A stretch of 64,000 bases of DNA from Pseudozobellia sp. WGM2 (GTDB lineage: Bacteria; Bacteroidota; Bacteroidia; Flavobacteriales; Flavobacteriaceae). Positions 45,155 to 53,537 of the stretch are shown in pieces (the stretch's first letter is position 1; every line of letters begins with the position of its first letter). Made by a program: the position numbers and the translations under genes. Location of the stretch: assembly GCF_017810075.1 (NCBI RefSeq), contig NZ_JADNYK010000006.1, positions 124,001 through 188,000 of the forward strand, read 5' to 3'. The notes beneath the pieces are model-generated. The model searched no databases. It saw only the letters and a program-made list of their open reading frames with translations, and had not been told where the DNA came from.

Positions 45155-46621
45155 TTACTTGAATTTAAAGGTAAAAGCTTCCGTTTTCAATAGGGTTGAT
45201 TTTAATTCATCAGGTATTTCAATTACAAACCCCTTATCCTTTTTCTTCCATCTAAGTCGCTTGTTGTAACCGAGCAATTGAGCTTTACCACCTTTTGGCA
45301 CCAAGCCTTCAAAATAAATTTCAGATGGAATCTCGGTTTGCTCCTCCTCCACCAAATAAACCAAGAACAGTTCACCGGAAGGTTTAGAAGTAACACAAAT
45401 GTTCTCAAACTTATATGGCGCTTTTGCTTCGGTACCGTAGATGGCTTCGTCATTAGCATCCATCCACGTTCCAATTTCTTCAAGTAATTTGTAAGCGCCA
45501 GCATCCCATTCCCCTTCAGGGCTAGGGGCAATATTCAAGAGTAAATTTCCTCCCTTAGCTACAATATCTACCAAGGTATGTACGGCCTCTCTGCCCGACA
45601 TGTAATTCGCATTGGGTGAGTATGACCAGCCACCACCCGCAATGATACAAGACTCCCACGGGTAAGGAAGCGGTTTTTCAGGAATGCGGTTTTCCGGTGT
45701 CAAGTAATTTTGATTTTTACCGTGAACGGCTCGATCCACCACAATGAGTCCCGGTTGTTCTTTACGGGCTTTTTCCACTAACTCGTCCATTTTAATGTCT
45801 TGGTTGACAATTCGATTTTTGAGATAACCACTTTCGTTGTCTTTCAGTTGAGCATCGTACCAACTGGTTATTTCTGACTTCGGAGTTTCTGCTACCCAAC
45901 CTCCATCAAGCCAAAGAATATCAACCTTGCCATAATCAGTGAGCAACTCTAGAATTTGGTTATGGGTAAAATCAGTAAACTCTTGCCACTTTTCAGGATT
46001 CTCTTCCGGACTATAATTTACATTTCGATCTCTTGGTGGATAGTAGGGATCCCAATAAGAATCTACATTCCAATCGGGCTTTGAAAAATAAGCCCCGGCC
46101 CAAAGCCCTTCGTTTCTGAAAGCTTCAAAAACCTCTTTTGTAATATTGGATTTCGGATTGGTACTGAACGGAGTTTTAGAATCCGTTATTTTATAATCTG
46201 TGTATTTACTATCAAACATAGAGAAGCCATCGTGATGCTTGGTGGTGAAAACGACATATTTCATTCCGGCATTTTTGGCTGCCTTGGCCCATTTCTCAGG
46301 ATTGAATTTGACCGGATTAAAAGTGGTCTGCAATTCTTCATATTCCTTTTTATAAGCGAAGTAATTTTCAGGATTCGAGCCTTTTTTACGTTCGCACCAA
46401 CCATATTCCTCTGGGCAGATAGACCATGATTCTACCACGCCCCATTGGCTATACGGCCCCCAATGCATGAGCAATCCAAACTTTACATCTTGCCATTGGT
46501 CTAATTTTTCAAGTACCAAAGGGTCGGTTTCAGGCACATAACGTTCATCTTCATAGATGGCCTGTGCATTCAACAATTGAAGAAAAAATAAGCAAATAAG
46601 ATTGGTAAAGGTTGGTTTCAT
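45155..46621 (-). CDS. GH29 alpha-L-fucosidase, secreted
   Basis: The product has 488 residues with a signal peptide (MKPTFTNLICLFFLQLLNAQ) and no lipobox. GH29 features are VKFGLLMHWGPYSQWGVVES, YVVFTTKHHDGFSMFDSKYT, the nucleophile Asp239 in VDILWLDGGWVAE, ILNIAPSP-like KGGNLLLNIAPSPEGEWDAG, and a C-terminal beta domain. A distinctive insert after the first strand (CPEEYGWCERKKGSNPENYF, about 69-88) carries two Cys that could pair; it is absent from the other two fucosidases of this operon. The three enzymes are therefore different clades rather than recent duplicates, and probably differ in linkage or acceptor. It lies 15 bp after the FAH-family gene. Confidence 0.92.
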   Translation of the reverse strand: MKPTFTNLICLFFLQLLNAQAIYEDERYVPETDPLVLEKLDQWQDVKFGLLMHWGPYSQWGVVESWSICPEEYGWCERKKGSNPENYFAYKKEYEELQTTFNPVKFNPEKWAKAAKNAGMKYVVFTTKHHDGFSMFDSKYTDYKITDSKTPFSTNPKSNITKEVFEAFRNEGLWAGAYFSKPDWNVDSYWDPYYPPRDRNVNYSPEENPEKWQEFTDFTHNQILELLTDYGKVDILWLDGGWVAETPKSEITSWYDAQLKDNESGYLKNRIVNQDIKMDELVEKARKEQPGLIVVDRAVHGKNQNYLTPENRIPEKPLPYPWESCIIAGGGWSYSPNANYMSGREAVHTLVDIVAKGGNLLLNIAPSPEGEWDAGAYKLLEEIGTWMDANDEAIYGTEAKAPYKFENICVTSKPSGELFLVYLVEEEQTEIPSEIYFEGLVPKGGKAQLLGYNKRLRWKKKDKGFVIEIPDELKSTLLKTEAFTFKFK

Positions 46622-46636
46622 ATAGATTTTGGTTTG

Positions 46637-47497
46637 TTACGATGCAGAATAGGCTTTCGCCACTTGTTTCGAGCTGCCCAATCCTTCAATACCCAATTCT
46701 ACCACATCACCTGGCTTAAGGTATTTAGGAGGGTTAAAGCCTAGCCCTACACCAGCTGGCGTACCGGTAGAAATAATATCACCCGGCAATAAGGTCATAA
46801 ATTCACTGATATAACTGACCACTTCTTGAACATTAAAAATAAAATCGGAAGTAGAGCTATCCTGAATTTTTTCGCCGTTGAGCTCGAGCCAAAGATTCAA
46901 GTTGTTAGGGTCTTCGATCTCATCTTTGGTGGCTATAAAAGGCCCGATAGGTGCGAACGTATCAGAACCTTTACCTTTACACCACTGCCCTTCTTTTTCT
47001 AATTGATAGGCGCGTTCACTATAATCGTTGTGCAACACGTAACCTGCAACATGGTTCAATGCATTTTCTTTGGTCACATAAGACGCTTTTTCACCGATTA
47101 CGATAGCCAGCTCTACCTCCCAATCAGTTTTCTCACTTCCCCTTGGAATAATTATATCGTCATTAGGGCCGACAATGGCCGAAGTAGCTTTAAAAAACAA
47201 CACAGGTTCTTTAGGTATGGTCATACCGCCTTCGGCAGCATGTTTAGCATAATTCAAGCCTACACAGACAATTTTTGAAGGTCTAACCAATGGTGGACCC
47301 AATCGTACGTCATCAGGAATATTTTTACAATATGATTGGTTTTCTTTTAACCATTCCGCTAATCTCTCAACACCTTCTGTACCGAAAAAATTCTCATCAA
47401 AATCTTCTCCGAATGAAGAAATATCAATGCGCGAGCCATCGGTTAATTGAACACCTGGTTTTTCTTTACCTGAAATTCCGTATCGAATCAGTTTCAT
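46637..47497 (-). CDS. Fumarylacetoacetate-hydrolase-fold enzyme, probable 2,4-diketo-3-deoxy-L-fuconate hydrolase
   Basis: The product has 286 residues and is cytoplasmic. N-terminal cap about 1-70, then the FAH catalytic domain: VCVGLNYAKHAAEGGM, the metal ligands Glu127 and Glu129 (DWEVELAIVIG) and Asp158 (LHNDYSER), then TGTPAGVGLGFNPPKYLKPG. In the non-phosphorylating L-fucose route the last step splits 2,4-diketo-3-deoxy-L-fuconate into pyruvate and lactate, and the enzyme for that step is an FAH-fold hydrolase. Its place 46 bp after L-fuconate dehydratase in a fucosidase operon makes that the likeliest reaction. Other FAH-family activities remain possible from sequence alone. Confidence 0.85.
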   Translation of the reverse strand: MKLIRYGISGKEKPGVQLTDGSRIDISSFGEDFDENFFGTEGVERLAEWLKENQSYCKNIPDDVRLGPPLVRPSKIVCVGLNYAKHAAEGGMTIPKEPVLFFKATSAIVGPNDDIIIPRGSEKTDWEVELAIVIGEKASYVTKENALNHVAGYVLHNDYSERAYQLEKEGQWCKGKGSDTFAPIGPFIATKDEIEDPNNLNLWLELNGEKIQDSSTSDFIFNVQEVVSYISEFMTLLPGDIISTGTPAGVGLGFNPPKYLKPGDVVELGIEGLGSSKQVAKAYSAS

Positions 47498-47543
47498 AGT
47501 ATCGTAATATTTTAGATTGAAGTTGAATTAAATTTCATTAAGG

Positions 47544-48875
47544 TCATGCATTAAGGGCCATCCCATTGATTTCTTGCCAAACCGAACCTGTCGGAAACAG
47601 GTAGTTTTCAATAGATTCAGTCTTCATCGAAATACTGAAACCCGGTAACTTGGGTGGCATATAAGCCCCATTTTTTATGACTACTGGGTCATGAAAATGC
47701 TCATGTAGATGGTCTACATATTCAATAATCCGGTTTTCCATAGACCCACTGACCGCAATATAATCAATCATTGAAAGATGCTGAACATATTCACATAAAC
47801 CTACCCCACCTGCATGGGGGCAAACCGGAATATCAAATTTTGCCGCCATGAGCAAGATGGCCAAAATTTCGTTGACGCCGCCAACCCTGCAGCTATCAAT
47901 TTGGCAAATACCGATGGCCTCGGCCTGCAAAAGCTGTTTGAACATAACCCTATTCTGACAATGCTCACCGGTCGCAACATGAATGGGAGCTATTGCCTTT
48001 GCAATTTTAGCATGGCCCAATATATCATCAGGGCTAGTGGGTTCTTCTATCCAGTAAGGGTTATATTTGGCTAATTCCTTCATATTGGAAATGGCCTCAT
48101 CAACATCCCACTTTTGATTGGCATCCATCATCAACCTTAAATCGGGTCCAATCTCTTCACGAATGATATTGGCTCGACGCATATCATCTTTTAAATCGGA
48201 GCCTACTTTAATTTTTATATGGTCAAAACCTAATTCTCTCGCTTCTTGACAGAGTCTGCGCATTTTATCATCAGAATAGCCCAACCAACCGGCAGAAGTA
48301 GTATAAGCGCGATATCCCTTTTCTTCAAGTATAGCTATTCGCTCTTTTTTTGTCGACTCTTGTTTCATCAGAATTTCAAGAGCTTCATCTGGTGTAACCG
48401 CATCAGTGATATACGTAAAGTCAACACATGAAACAAACTCTTCTGGAGACATATCTGTAATTAACTTCCATAAGGGTTTACTTTCTACTTTTGCATATAA
48501 ATCCCAAACGGCATTTACAAGTGCACCTGTAGCTAAGTGAATCACCCCCTTCTCAGGACCAAGCCATCTCAACTGGCTATCACCGGTAATCATTTTATAA
48601 AAATCGCCCATGTTCGAAGTAAAACTTTCAAGTGTCTTACCAACGACCAATGGAGCTAACGACTTGATTGCCGCCACACAAAGCTCATTGCCCCTACCGA
48701 TGGTAAAAGTGAGTCCGTGACCTTCTATATTTTTTGGGTGATCCGTCTTTAAAATCACGTATGCCGCAGAATAGTCTGGATCCGGATTCATGGCGTCAGA
48801 CCCATCAAGAGATTTACTGGTAGGAAAGCGTACATCTCTCACCTCAATGTCAGAAATAGTTATGGTTGGTGTCAT
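47544..48875 (-). CDS. fucD: L-fuconate dehydratase (enolase superfamily)
   Basis: The product has 443 residues and is cytoplasmic. All catalytic residues of the fuconate dehydratase subgroup of the mandelate racemase family can be read: the Lys221-Ile-Lys223 base motif, metal ligands Asp251, Glu277 and Glu304, and the Asp327/His354 dyad. The spacing between them is the same as I recall for the Xanthomonas enzyme, with a uniform offset of three residues. It converts L-fuconate to 2-keto-3-deoxy-L-fuconate. The gene is first in a seven-gene minus-strand operon with 10-46 bp gaps. The sugar dehydrogenase and lactonase that would make fuconate, and the 2-keto-3-deoxyfuconate dehydrogenase that follows, are not in this window. 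Confidence 0.93.
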   Translation of the reverse strand: MTPTITISDIEVRDVRFPTSKSLDGSDAMNPDPDYSAAYVILKTDHPKNIEGHGLTFTIGRGNELCVAAIKSLAPLVVGKTLESFTSNMGDFYKMITGDSQLRWLGPEKGVIHLATGALVNAVWDLYAKVESKPLWKLITDMSPEEFVSCVDFTYITDAVTPDEALEILMKQESTKKERIAILEEKGYRAYTTSAGWLGYSDDKMRRLCQEARELGFDHIKIKVGSDLKDDMRRANIIREEIGPDLRLMMDANQKWDVDEAISNMKELAKYNPYWIEEPTSPDDILGHAKIAKAIAPIHVATGEHCQNRVMFKQLLQAEAIGICQIDSCRVGGVNEILAILLMAAKFDIPVCPHAGGVGLCEYVQHLSMIDYIAVSGSMENRIIEYVDHLHEHFHDPVVIKNGAYMPPKLPGFSISMKTESIENYLFPTGSVWQEINGMALNA

Positions 48876-48893
48876 TAAAAAGAATATTTAGAG

Positions 48894-48901
48894 CAAAACT
48901 A
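48894..48901 (-). promoter_or_regulatory. -7 promoter element for the fucose catabolic/fucosidase operon
   Basis: On the minus strand this reads TAGTTTTG, matching TAnnTTTG, 18 bp upstream of the fucD ATG. The nearest TTG (48928-48930) is 26 bp away, slightly outside the usual 17-23. The short leader supports fucD as the first gene of the operon. Confidence 0.45.
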
Positions 48902-48981
48902 ATTTAAGAGGTTAAACATTTCTACCTCAAAAATGATAATCAATAATACTTTTTTTGCCCTAAATAATAATTTTTCACCTT

Positions 48982-49842
48982 TTAAGTATGCAATCTGATA
49001 TAATCACTAGGTGACATACCTACAATAGTTTTAAATTGTCTATTAAAATTAGATATATTATTAAACCCTGATTCGTAACAAACGGAAGACACCGTATTTC
49101 TGTGTTCCATTAGTAATTTACAGGCGTAACCCACACGAATTTCGTTTAGATACCTCGTAAATGTTTTTCGGTGTACTCTTTTAAAGAAACGACTAAAAGC
49201 CGATGCATTCATATTCGCTACATCAGCCACATCTTTCGAATGAATAGGAGTATTGAAATGTTTAAATATATAGGCATAAATTCTATCTAAATTTTCATTT
49301 TCCGATTTTCTAAAAGAATTTACAAAGCCCGAACTGGAAAGCGAGCGACACCTAGAATGTTTCGCCAACTTGCGAAGTATATATATAAATTTCATAGTTC
49401 TCTCGAAACCCTTTAGATTCAACAAATCTTCTAACTCATCAATAACTATAGGTGGCAAGTCAATAAATTTCACCCCTTGTTGAGCGCGATCGATCAATCT
49501 CGATATCGCTTGCATTTCAGGAGCTTCTAGAAAACCCTCTCCCAAGAAATTTTGCTTAAAATGAACAGCAATAGCTTCTGCAACCAATTCAGAACCTTTT
49601 TCAAAATACCTATCATCATTCAACCACATGTGAGGTAGATTCTTACCAATAAGCACAACCTCACCTTCCTCAAATTTCTCTATGCTATCACCTATAAAAC
49701 GTGTACCGCTACTTTTTCGAATAGCAACAAGTTCAAGTTCGGGATGATGGTGCCAAATTTTTAAAAAATTAGGAAAACGATTCATACTCACAGTAAATGA
49801 GCTATGTTTTGCACTCGCACGATCTAATAGATGCAGTTTCAT
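48982..49842 (-). CDS. AraC-family transcriptional regulator
   Basis: The product has 286 residues from the ATG at 49842 (MKLHLLDRASAK); a GTG 30 bases upstream would add ten residues without similarity. The N-terminal cupin-like sensor (about 10-120; WHHHPELELVAI, GEVVLIGKNLPHMW) has the His-rich strand expected of an AraC effector domain. The C-terminal DNA-binding domain (about 185-286) has two helix-turn-helix units: SKDVADVANMNASAFSRFFK and SSVCYESGFNNISNFNRQFK, ending GMSPSDYIRL. It lies between the minus-strand fucose operon and the plus-strand susCD and is the obvious local regulator. The inducer is perhaps fucose, fuconate or an oligosaccharide fragment. Confidence 0.92.
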   Translation of the reverse strand: MKLHLLDRASAKHSSFTVSMNRFPNFLKIWHHHPELELVAIRKSSGTRFIGDSIEKFEEGEVVLIGKNLPHMWLNDDRYFEKGSELVAEAIAVHFKQNFLGEGFLEAPEMQAISRLIDRAQQGVKFIDLPPIVIDELEDLLNLKGFERTMKFIYILRKLAKHSRCRSLSSSGFVNSFRKSENENLDRIYAYIFKHFNTPIHSKDVADVANMNASAFSRFFKRVHRKTFTRYLNEIRVGYACKLLMEHRNTVSSVCYESGFNNISNFNRQFKTIVGMSPSDYIRLHT

Positions 49843-49975
49843 ATTAGCATTTTGTAAACAAAGAATTAACACTTAGATATACAAAAATCTTAAAATTTCT
49901 TCAAATTACCCCAAATAAGCAAAATTAGTATCACTAGTTGTATAATTTTTAGTAGAATTTAACACATGACATCTA

Positions 49976-49983
49976 TATTTTTG
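49976..49983 (+). promoter_or_regulatory. -7 promoter element for the PUL 2 susC operon
   Basis: TATTTTTG matches TAnnTTTG. The start site would be near 49990, giving a leader of about 135 bases to the ATG at 50126 that contains the palindromic operator. No -33 TTG at proper spacing was found, as is common for activator-dependent promoters. Confidence 0.45.
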
Positions 49984-50031
49984 GCACTTGGGTTTATCAA
50001 ATTGTTAAATTATTTTATCAACTAATATCTG

Positions 50032-50045
50032 CGAAAACGTTTTCG
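50032..50045. promoter_or_regulatory. LacI-type palindromic operator in the susC leader
   Basis: CGAAAACGTTTTCG is a perfect 14-bp palindrome with a central CG, the classic form of LacI/GalR-family operators. It lies 80 bp before the susC ATG and downstream of the -7 element, fitting a repressor roadblock or overlap. No LacI-family gene is present in the window; the adjacent regulator is AraC-type, which usually binds direct rather than palindromic repeats. Confidence 0.65.
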
Positions 50046-50125
50046 TGCATACTTAAAATTAATTAGGCAAGATATTTCCCGCATCACAAACAACAGAATT
50101 AACCCTAACTAACACATCATCAATT

Positions 50126-53100
50126 ATGAAAAAACGCAAGAACTATGGGAATCCGCAACGGAACCTCCCAAAACTCGATTGCAGAACAGCATTTTTATTG
50201 CTGTTTATGGTAATCATTCAAAATGCTGTTTTCGCATCTTACAGTGTGCTCGACCACACTGAATTGCCCGAAGTTCAACAATCAATTACGGGTACGGTTA
50301 CCGATGAAAGTGGAGTTCCGCTGCCAGGTGCTACTGTACTCGAGGTAGGCACCAGCAATGGAGTTTCTACAGATTTCGATGGAAATTATTCCATAACCTT
50401 AACGGGAGATTCACAACAACTGGAATTCTCCTATATCGGTTATGCCACCAAAACCATATCGGTAAACGGTCAATCTGTAATCAACACAGTTTTAGCAGAA
50501 GATGCCAGTGAATTAGATGAGGTAGTAGTTACTGCATTGGGTATTAAAAAAGATGCCAAGGCTTTAGGCTATTCAGTGGCCAGTGTCGATAGCGAGCGAA
50601 TTTTAGCTAGTGGAACACCAGTCAATGCACTTCAGTCACTTTACGGCGCGGCCTCAGGTGTCGCGATTGCCTCTACGGCAGCAGGGCCGTCAGGTGGTAT
50701 AAAGATTAATATTCGTAATGCCGTTTCTTTCGATGAAAACTCAACCACCAGACCTTTAATGGTAGTTGATGGTATTCCGATATATGATGAAAACTCGAAT
50801 ATTAGTGGCAATGCCCGTACAGGAAGAGACAATGGTACTGGTATCAATGACATCAATCCAGACGATATCGCATCTTTTGAAATTCTTAAAGGCGCTAAAG
50901 CCTCGGTACTTTATGGTAGTGAAGGAGCTAATGGCGTAATACTTATCACTACCAAAAGCGGCTCTAAAGCTAGGGGATTGGGCATTTCAGCTTCCTTAAC
51001 GACGTCGATGGAGAAAAGCGCATTTACAGCTAATTTACAAGATCAATACGGCACGGGTCGAAGCCCTAGTAATTCCGCAAACGATGCACAGGGCTATTAT
51101 ATCAACGAAGCCGGTGAAAGAGCGCTGGATATTGCCGGACCCGCTTTCGGCCCTAAGTATGATCCAAATGTGAACCTTAGATGGTGGGATGGTTCTACTC
51201 GACCATGGCAAGCCACAAGACAAGATGTCTATGACCAACTTTTCAAAACCGGTTATCAACGCACTGCCAATGTCGCATTGAGTGCTGGCAGTGATAAAGG
51301 TTCAGTTCGATTTTCTTATACCAATCTAAAATATAACCCAATTATTCGTGGGTCGGAATACGATAAGAATACTTTTAGTTTCAATGCTTCCTATGATTTG
51401 AACGATAATATTTCGGTTAAATATGTAGGTAATTACTATGTGACCGGCAACTTGAACTCATCTTACGCAGGTTCATTTGATGCTCAAGGCGCTACCTCAA
51501 ATTTAGGCGCTTACTCAAGAGATATAGACGTAGACTTAATACGCAGTTCTCTGGTAACCGACAATGGGTACAACTATTTTCAGAATGAAGATAGAAGACA
51601 GAATTTTATTTCCAATGGTAGGTCGTCTATAGTTAGCACGCTTTGGGATTGGACCCAGAATGAATCTATTTTTGATCGTATTCACAACATACAGTCGCTT
51701 ACCTTAGATTTCACGTTCAATGATACATTTAGCGCAACCGTTTTGGGAGGTATTGACAATACAACCGAACGCACTCAATACAAAGGTAAATTACAAGACC
51801 CAACTCTAATTGGGCCAAACAGCGGCTCAGTATTTACGGATGTGAATCGTATTATCAGAAAGAGCTACGGGCAAGCAACCTTAAACTTCGATACAGATGT
51901 CAACGATTTTGGAGTCTCAGGTTTTGTAGGAGGTGTAATTAGAAATAATTATTTAGAATCTAAAGGTGCAGAAAAAATCGGTGGTTTGGTAATACCAAAT
52001 TTCTTTTCTTTTTCTAATTTACCTTCTGGTATTCAACCACAATATTCATTTGATAATGGTGAAGACATACTATATAGTGTTTTAGGTTCATTGCAAATAG
52101 ATTGGAAAGACCAAATATATGTTGAAGCCCAGGCACGTCAAGATTGGTCTTCAATTTTGCCTCCTGGAAACAATAGTTATTTCTACCCGGGTGCTAGTGC
52201 AACGTGGATTGCCTCGAACAGTATTGACATGCCAGCAGCTATCAAATTCTTGAAATTGAGAACTTCATGGGCCGATGTTGGTCGCCCAGGTCCCCTTTAC
52301 TTTAGTAATGTGAATTTAGATGTATCACAGTCAGGAAGCGGTTTCATCTTATCACCCCCAGGAGATTTACCTCCAATTGATGATGATTTTATTCCGAACC
52401 TTAAGCCCGAAAGAAAAAGGGAATATGAGGTAGGTCTTGAAGGGTATTTCTTCGAAAACCAGAGAGTAGGTATCGACTTCTCGGTATATCACTCGAACAC
52501 TTATGACCAAATTATGAAGATTACGGCTCCTCCAGGATTAGGTGTCAACAATATTCGAATTAATGCCGGAGACGTAGCCAATACAGGTTGGGAAGTAGCT
52601 CTCAAAACCAAACCTGTTTTCAGTGAAGATTTCCAATGGAATTTTGATATGACCTTTGCGGCAGGTAAAACTAAAGTTGAGCGTCTTGACGATGAGCTAA
52701 CCTCTTTATCCTTATGGAGCACTAATGGCCTTAACGCAGTAGCAGAAGTGGGTGGCGAATATGGCATTATTGTTCAACAACAAGGAAATCAACATTATAT
52801 CAACCCTTCTGACGATAGCGACCCGAACAATGGTGAACTAATTGTCGATTCTAACGGGCAGCGTTATTCTTACTCAAGCCAGAGTAACAGAAAAGTCGGG
52901 AAACTCTTACCAGATCTTACCGGTGGTGTTTTCAGTAGATTCAATTATAAGAATCTAAGTTTGGTCGTAAACATGGATTATTCATTTGGAGCCACAGTTA
53001 TCAATGAAGCGGAAACGTACATGATGGCTGCTGGTGTTCTTGACGAGACTTTAGCCTATCGTGATGCCGCAAGCGGGGGAGTAGCCTATTATTTAAATGA

Positions 53101-53521
53101 TGAAGGAGCAAAAATCGCAGGAACTAATCCTGGCACCGGGGCCACTTACAATGATGGTGTAGTTCTGAGTGGTGTAAATGCCAACGGAGAAGCTAATACT
53201 CAAGTTTCATCGGCACAAGATTATTATTACTCATCGTATTTCTCTAATGGGTTCTTTCCTGAAGATAGACTATTTAAAAGTGATTATGTAGCGTTAAGAA
53301 ATGTTTCATTGGACTATAGAATTCCTGATTTTTCCAAAAAAATTGGTCTTAGCGATATTGTTGTTTCTTTATTTGCCAACAACCTTGCGTATATTTATAA
53401 GGCTGCTCCGAACACCATTCCTGAGTCATCTAATGGTACCGGATGGTCTAGTGGTTCTTACGGAACTACAGCTCTACCAGCTCAAAGATCTATAGGTCTA
53501 TCAGTAAAGGCAAAACTTTAA
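50126..53521 (+). CDS. susC: SusC/RagA-family TonB-dependent glycan transporter (PUL 2)
   Basis: The product has 1131 residues, 119 longer than the PUL 1 copy. A long signal region (hydrophobic FLLLFMVIIQNAVFASYS, about 25-42) is followed by the carboxypeptidase-regulatory-like domain (about 50-130; TGTVTDESGVPLPGATVLEV) and the variant hallmark LDEVVVTALGIKKDAKALGY. The plug ends at GSEGANGVILITTKSG. The 22-strand barrel terminates with RSIGLSVKAKL. It should import the fucose-containing oligosaccharide released outside the cell, working with the SusD protein encoded 16 bp downstream. It is the first gene of a three-gene + strand unit ending at the hairpin near 56064. Confidence 0.95.
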   Translation: MKKRKNYGNPQRNLPKLDCRTAFLLLFMVIIQNAVFASYSVLDHTELPEVQQSITGTVTDESGVPLPGATVLEVGTSNGVSTDFDGNYSITLTGDSQQLEFSYIGYATKTISVNGQSVINTVLAEDASELDEVVVTALGIKKDAKALGYSVASVDSERILASGTPVNALQSLYGAASGVAIASTAAGPSGGIKINIRNAVSFDENSTTRPLMVVDGIPIYDENSNISGNARTGRDNGTGINDINPDDIASFEILKGAKASVLYGSEGANGVILITTKSGSKARGLGISASLTTSMEKSAFTANLQDQYGTGRSPSNSANDAQGYYINEAGERALDIAGPAFGPKYDPNVNLRWWDGSTRPWQATRQDVYDQLFKTGYQRTANVALSAGSDKGSVRFSYTNLKYNPIIRGSEYDKNTFSFNASYDLNDNISVKYVGNYYVTGNLNSSYAGSFDAQGATSNLGAYSRDIDVDLIRSSLVTDNGYNYFQNEDRRQNFISNGRSSIVSTLWDWTQNESIFDRIHNIQSLTLDFTFNDTFSATVLGGIDNTTERTQYKGKLQDPTLIGPNSGSVFTDVNRIIRKSYGQATLNFDTDVNDFGVSGFVGGVIRNNYLESKGAEKIGGLVIPNFFSFSNLPSGIQPQYSFDNGEDILYSVLGSLQIDWKDQIYVEAQARQDWSSILPPGNNSYFYPGASATWIASNSIDMPAAIKFLKLRTSWADVGRPGPLYFSNVNLDVSQSGSGFILSPPGDLPPIDDDFIPNLKPERKREYEVGLEGYFFENQRVGIDFSVYHSNTYDQIMKITAPPGLGVNNIRINAGDVANTGWEVALKTKPVFSEDFQWNFDMTFAAGKTKVERLDDELTSLSLWSTNGLNAVAEVGGEYGIIVQQQGNQHYINPSDDSDPNNGELIVDSNGQRYSYSSQSNRKVGKLLPDLTGGVFSRFNYKNLSLVVNMDYSFGATVINEAETYMMAAGVLDETLAYRDAASGGVAYYLNDEGAKIAGTNPGTGATYNDGVVLSGVNANGEANTQVSSAQDYYYSSYFSNGFFPEDRLFKSDYVALRNVSLDYRIPDFSKKIGLSDIVVSLFANNLAYIYKAAPNTIPESSNGTGWSSGSYGTTALPAQRSIGLSVKAKL

Positions 53522-53537
53522 TTAAAAAAATAGCATA

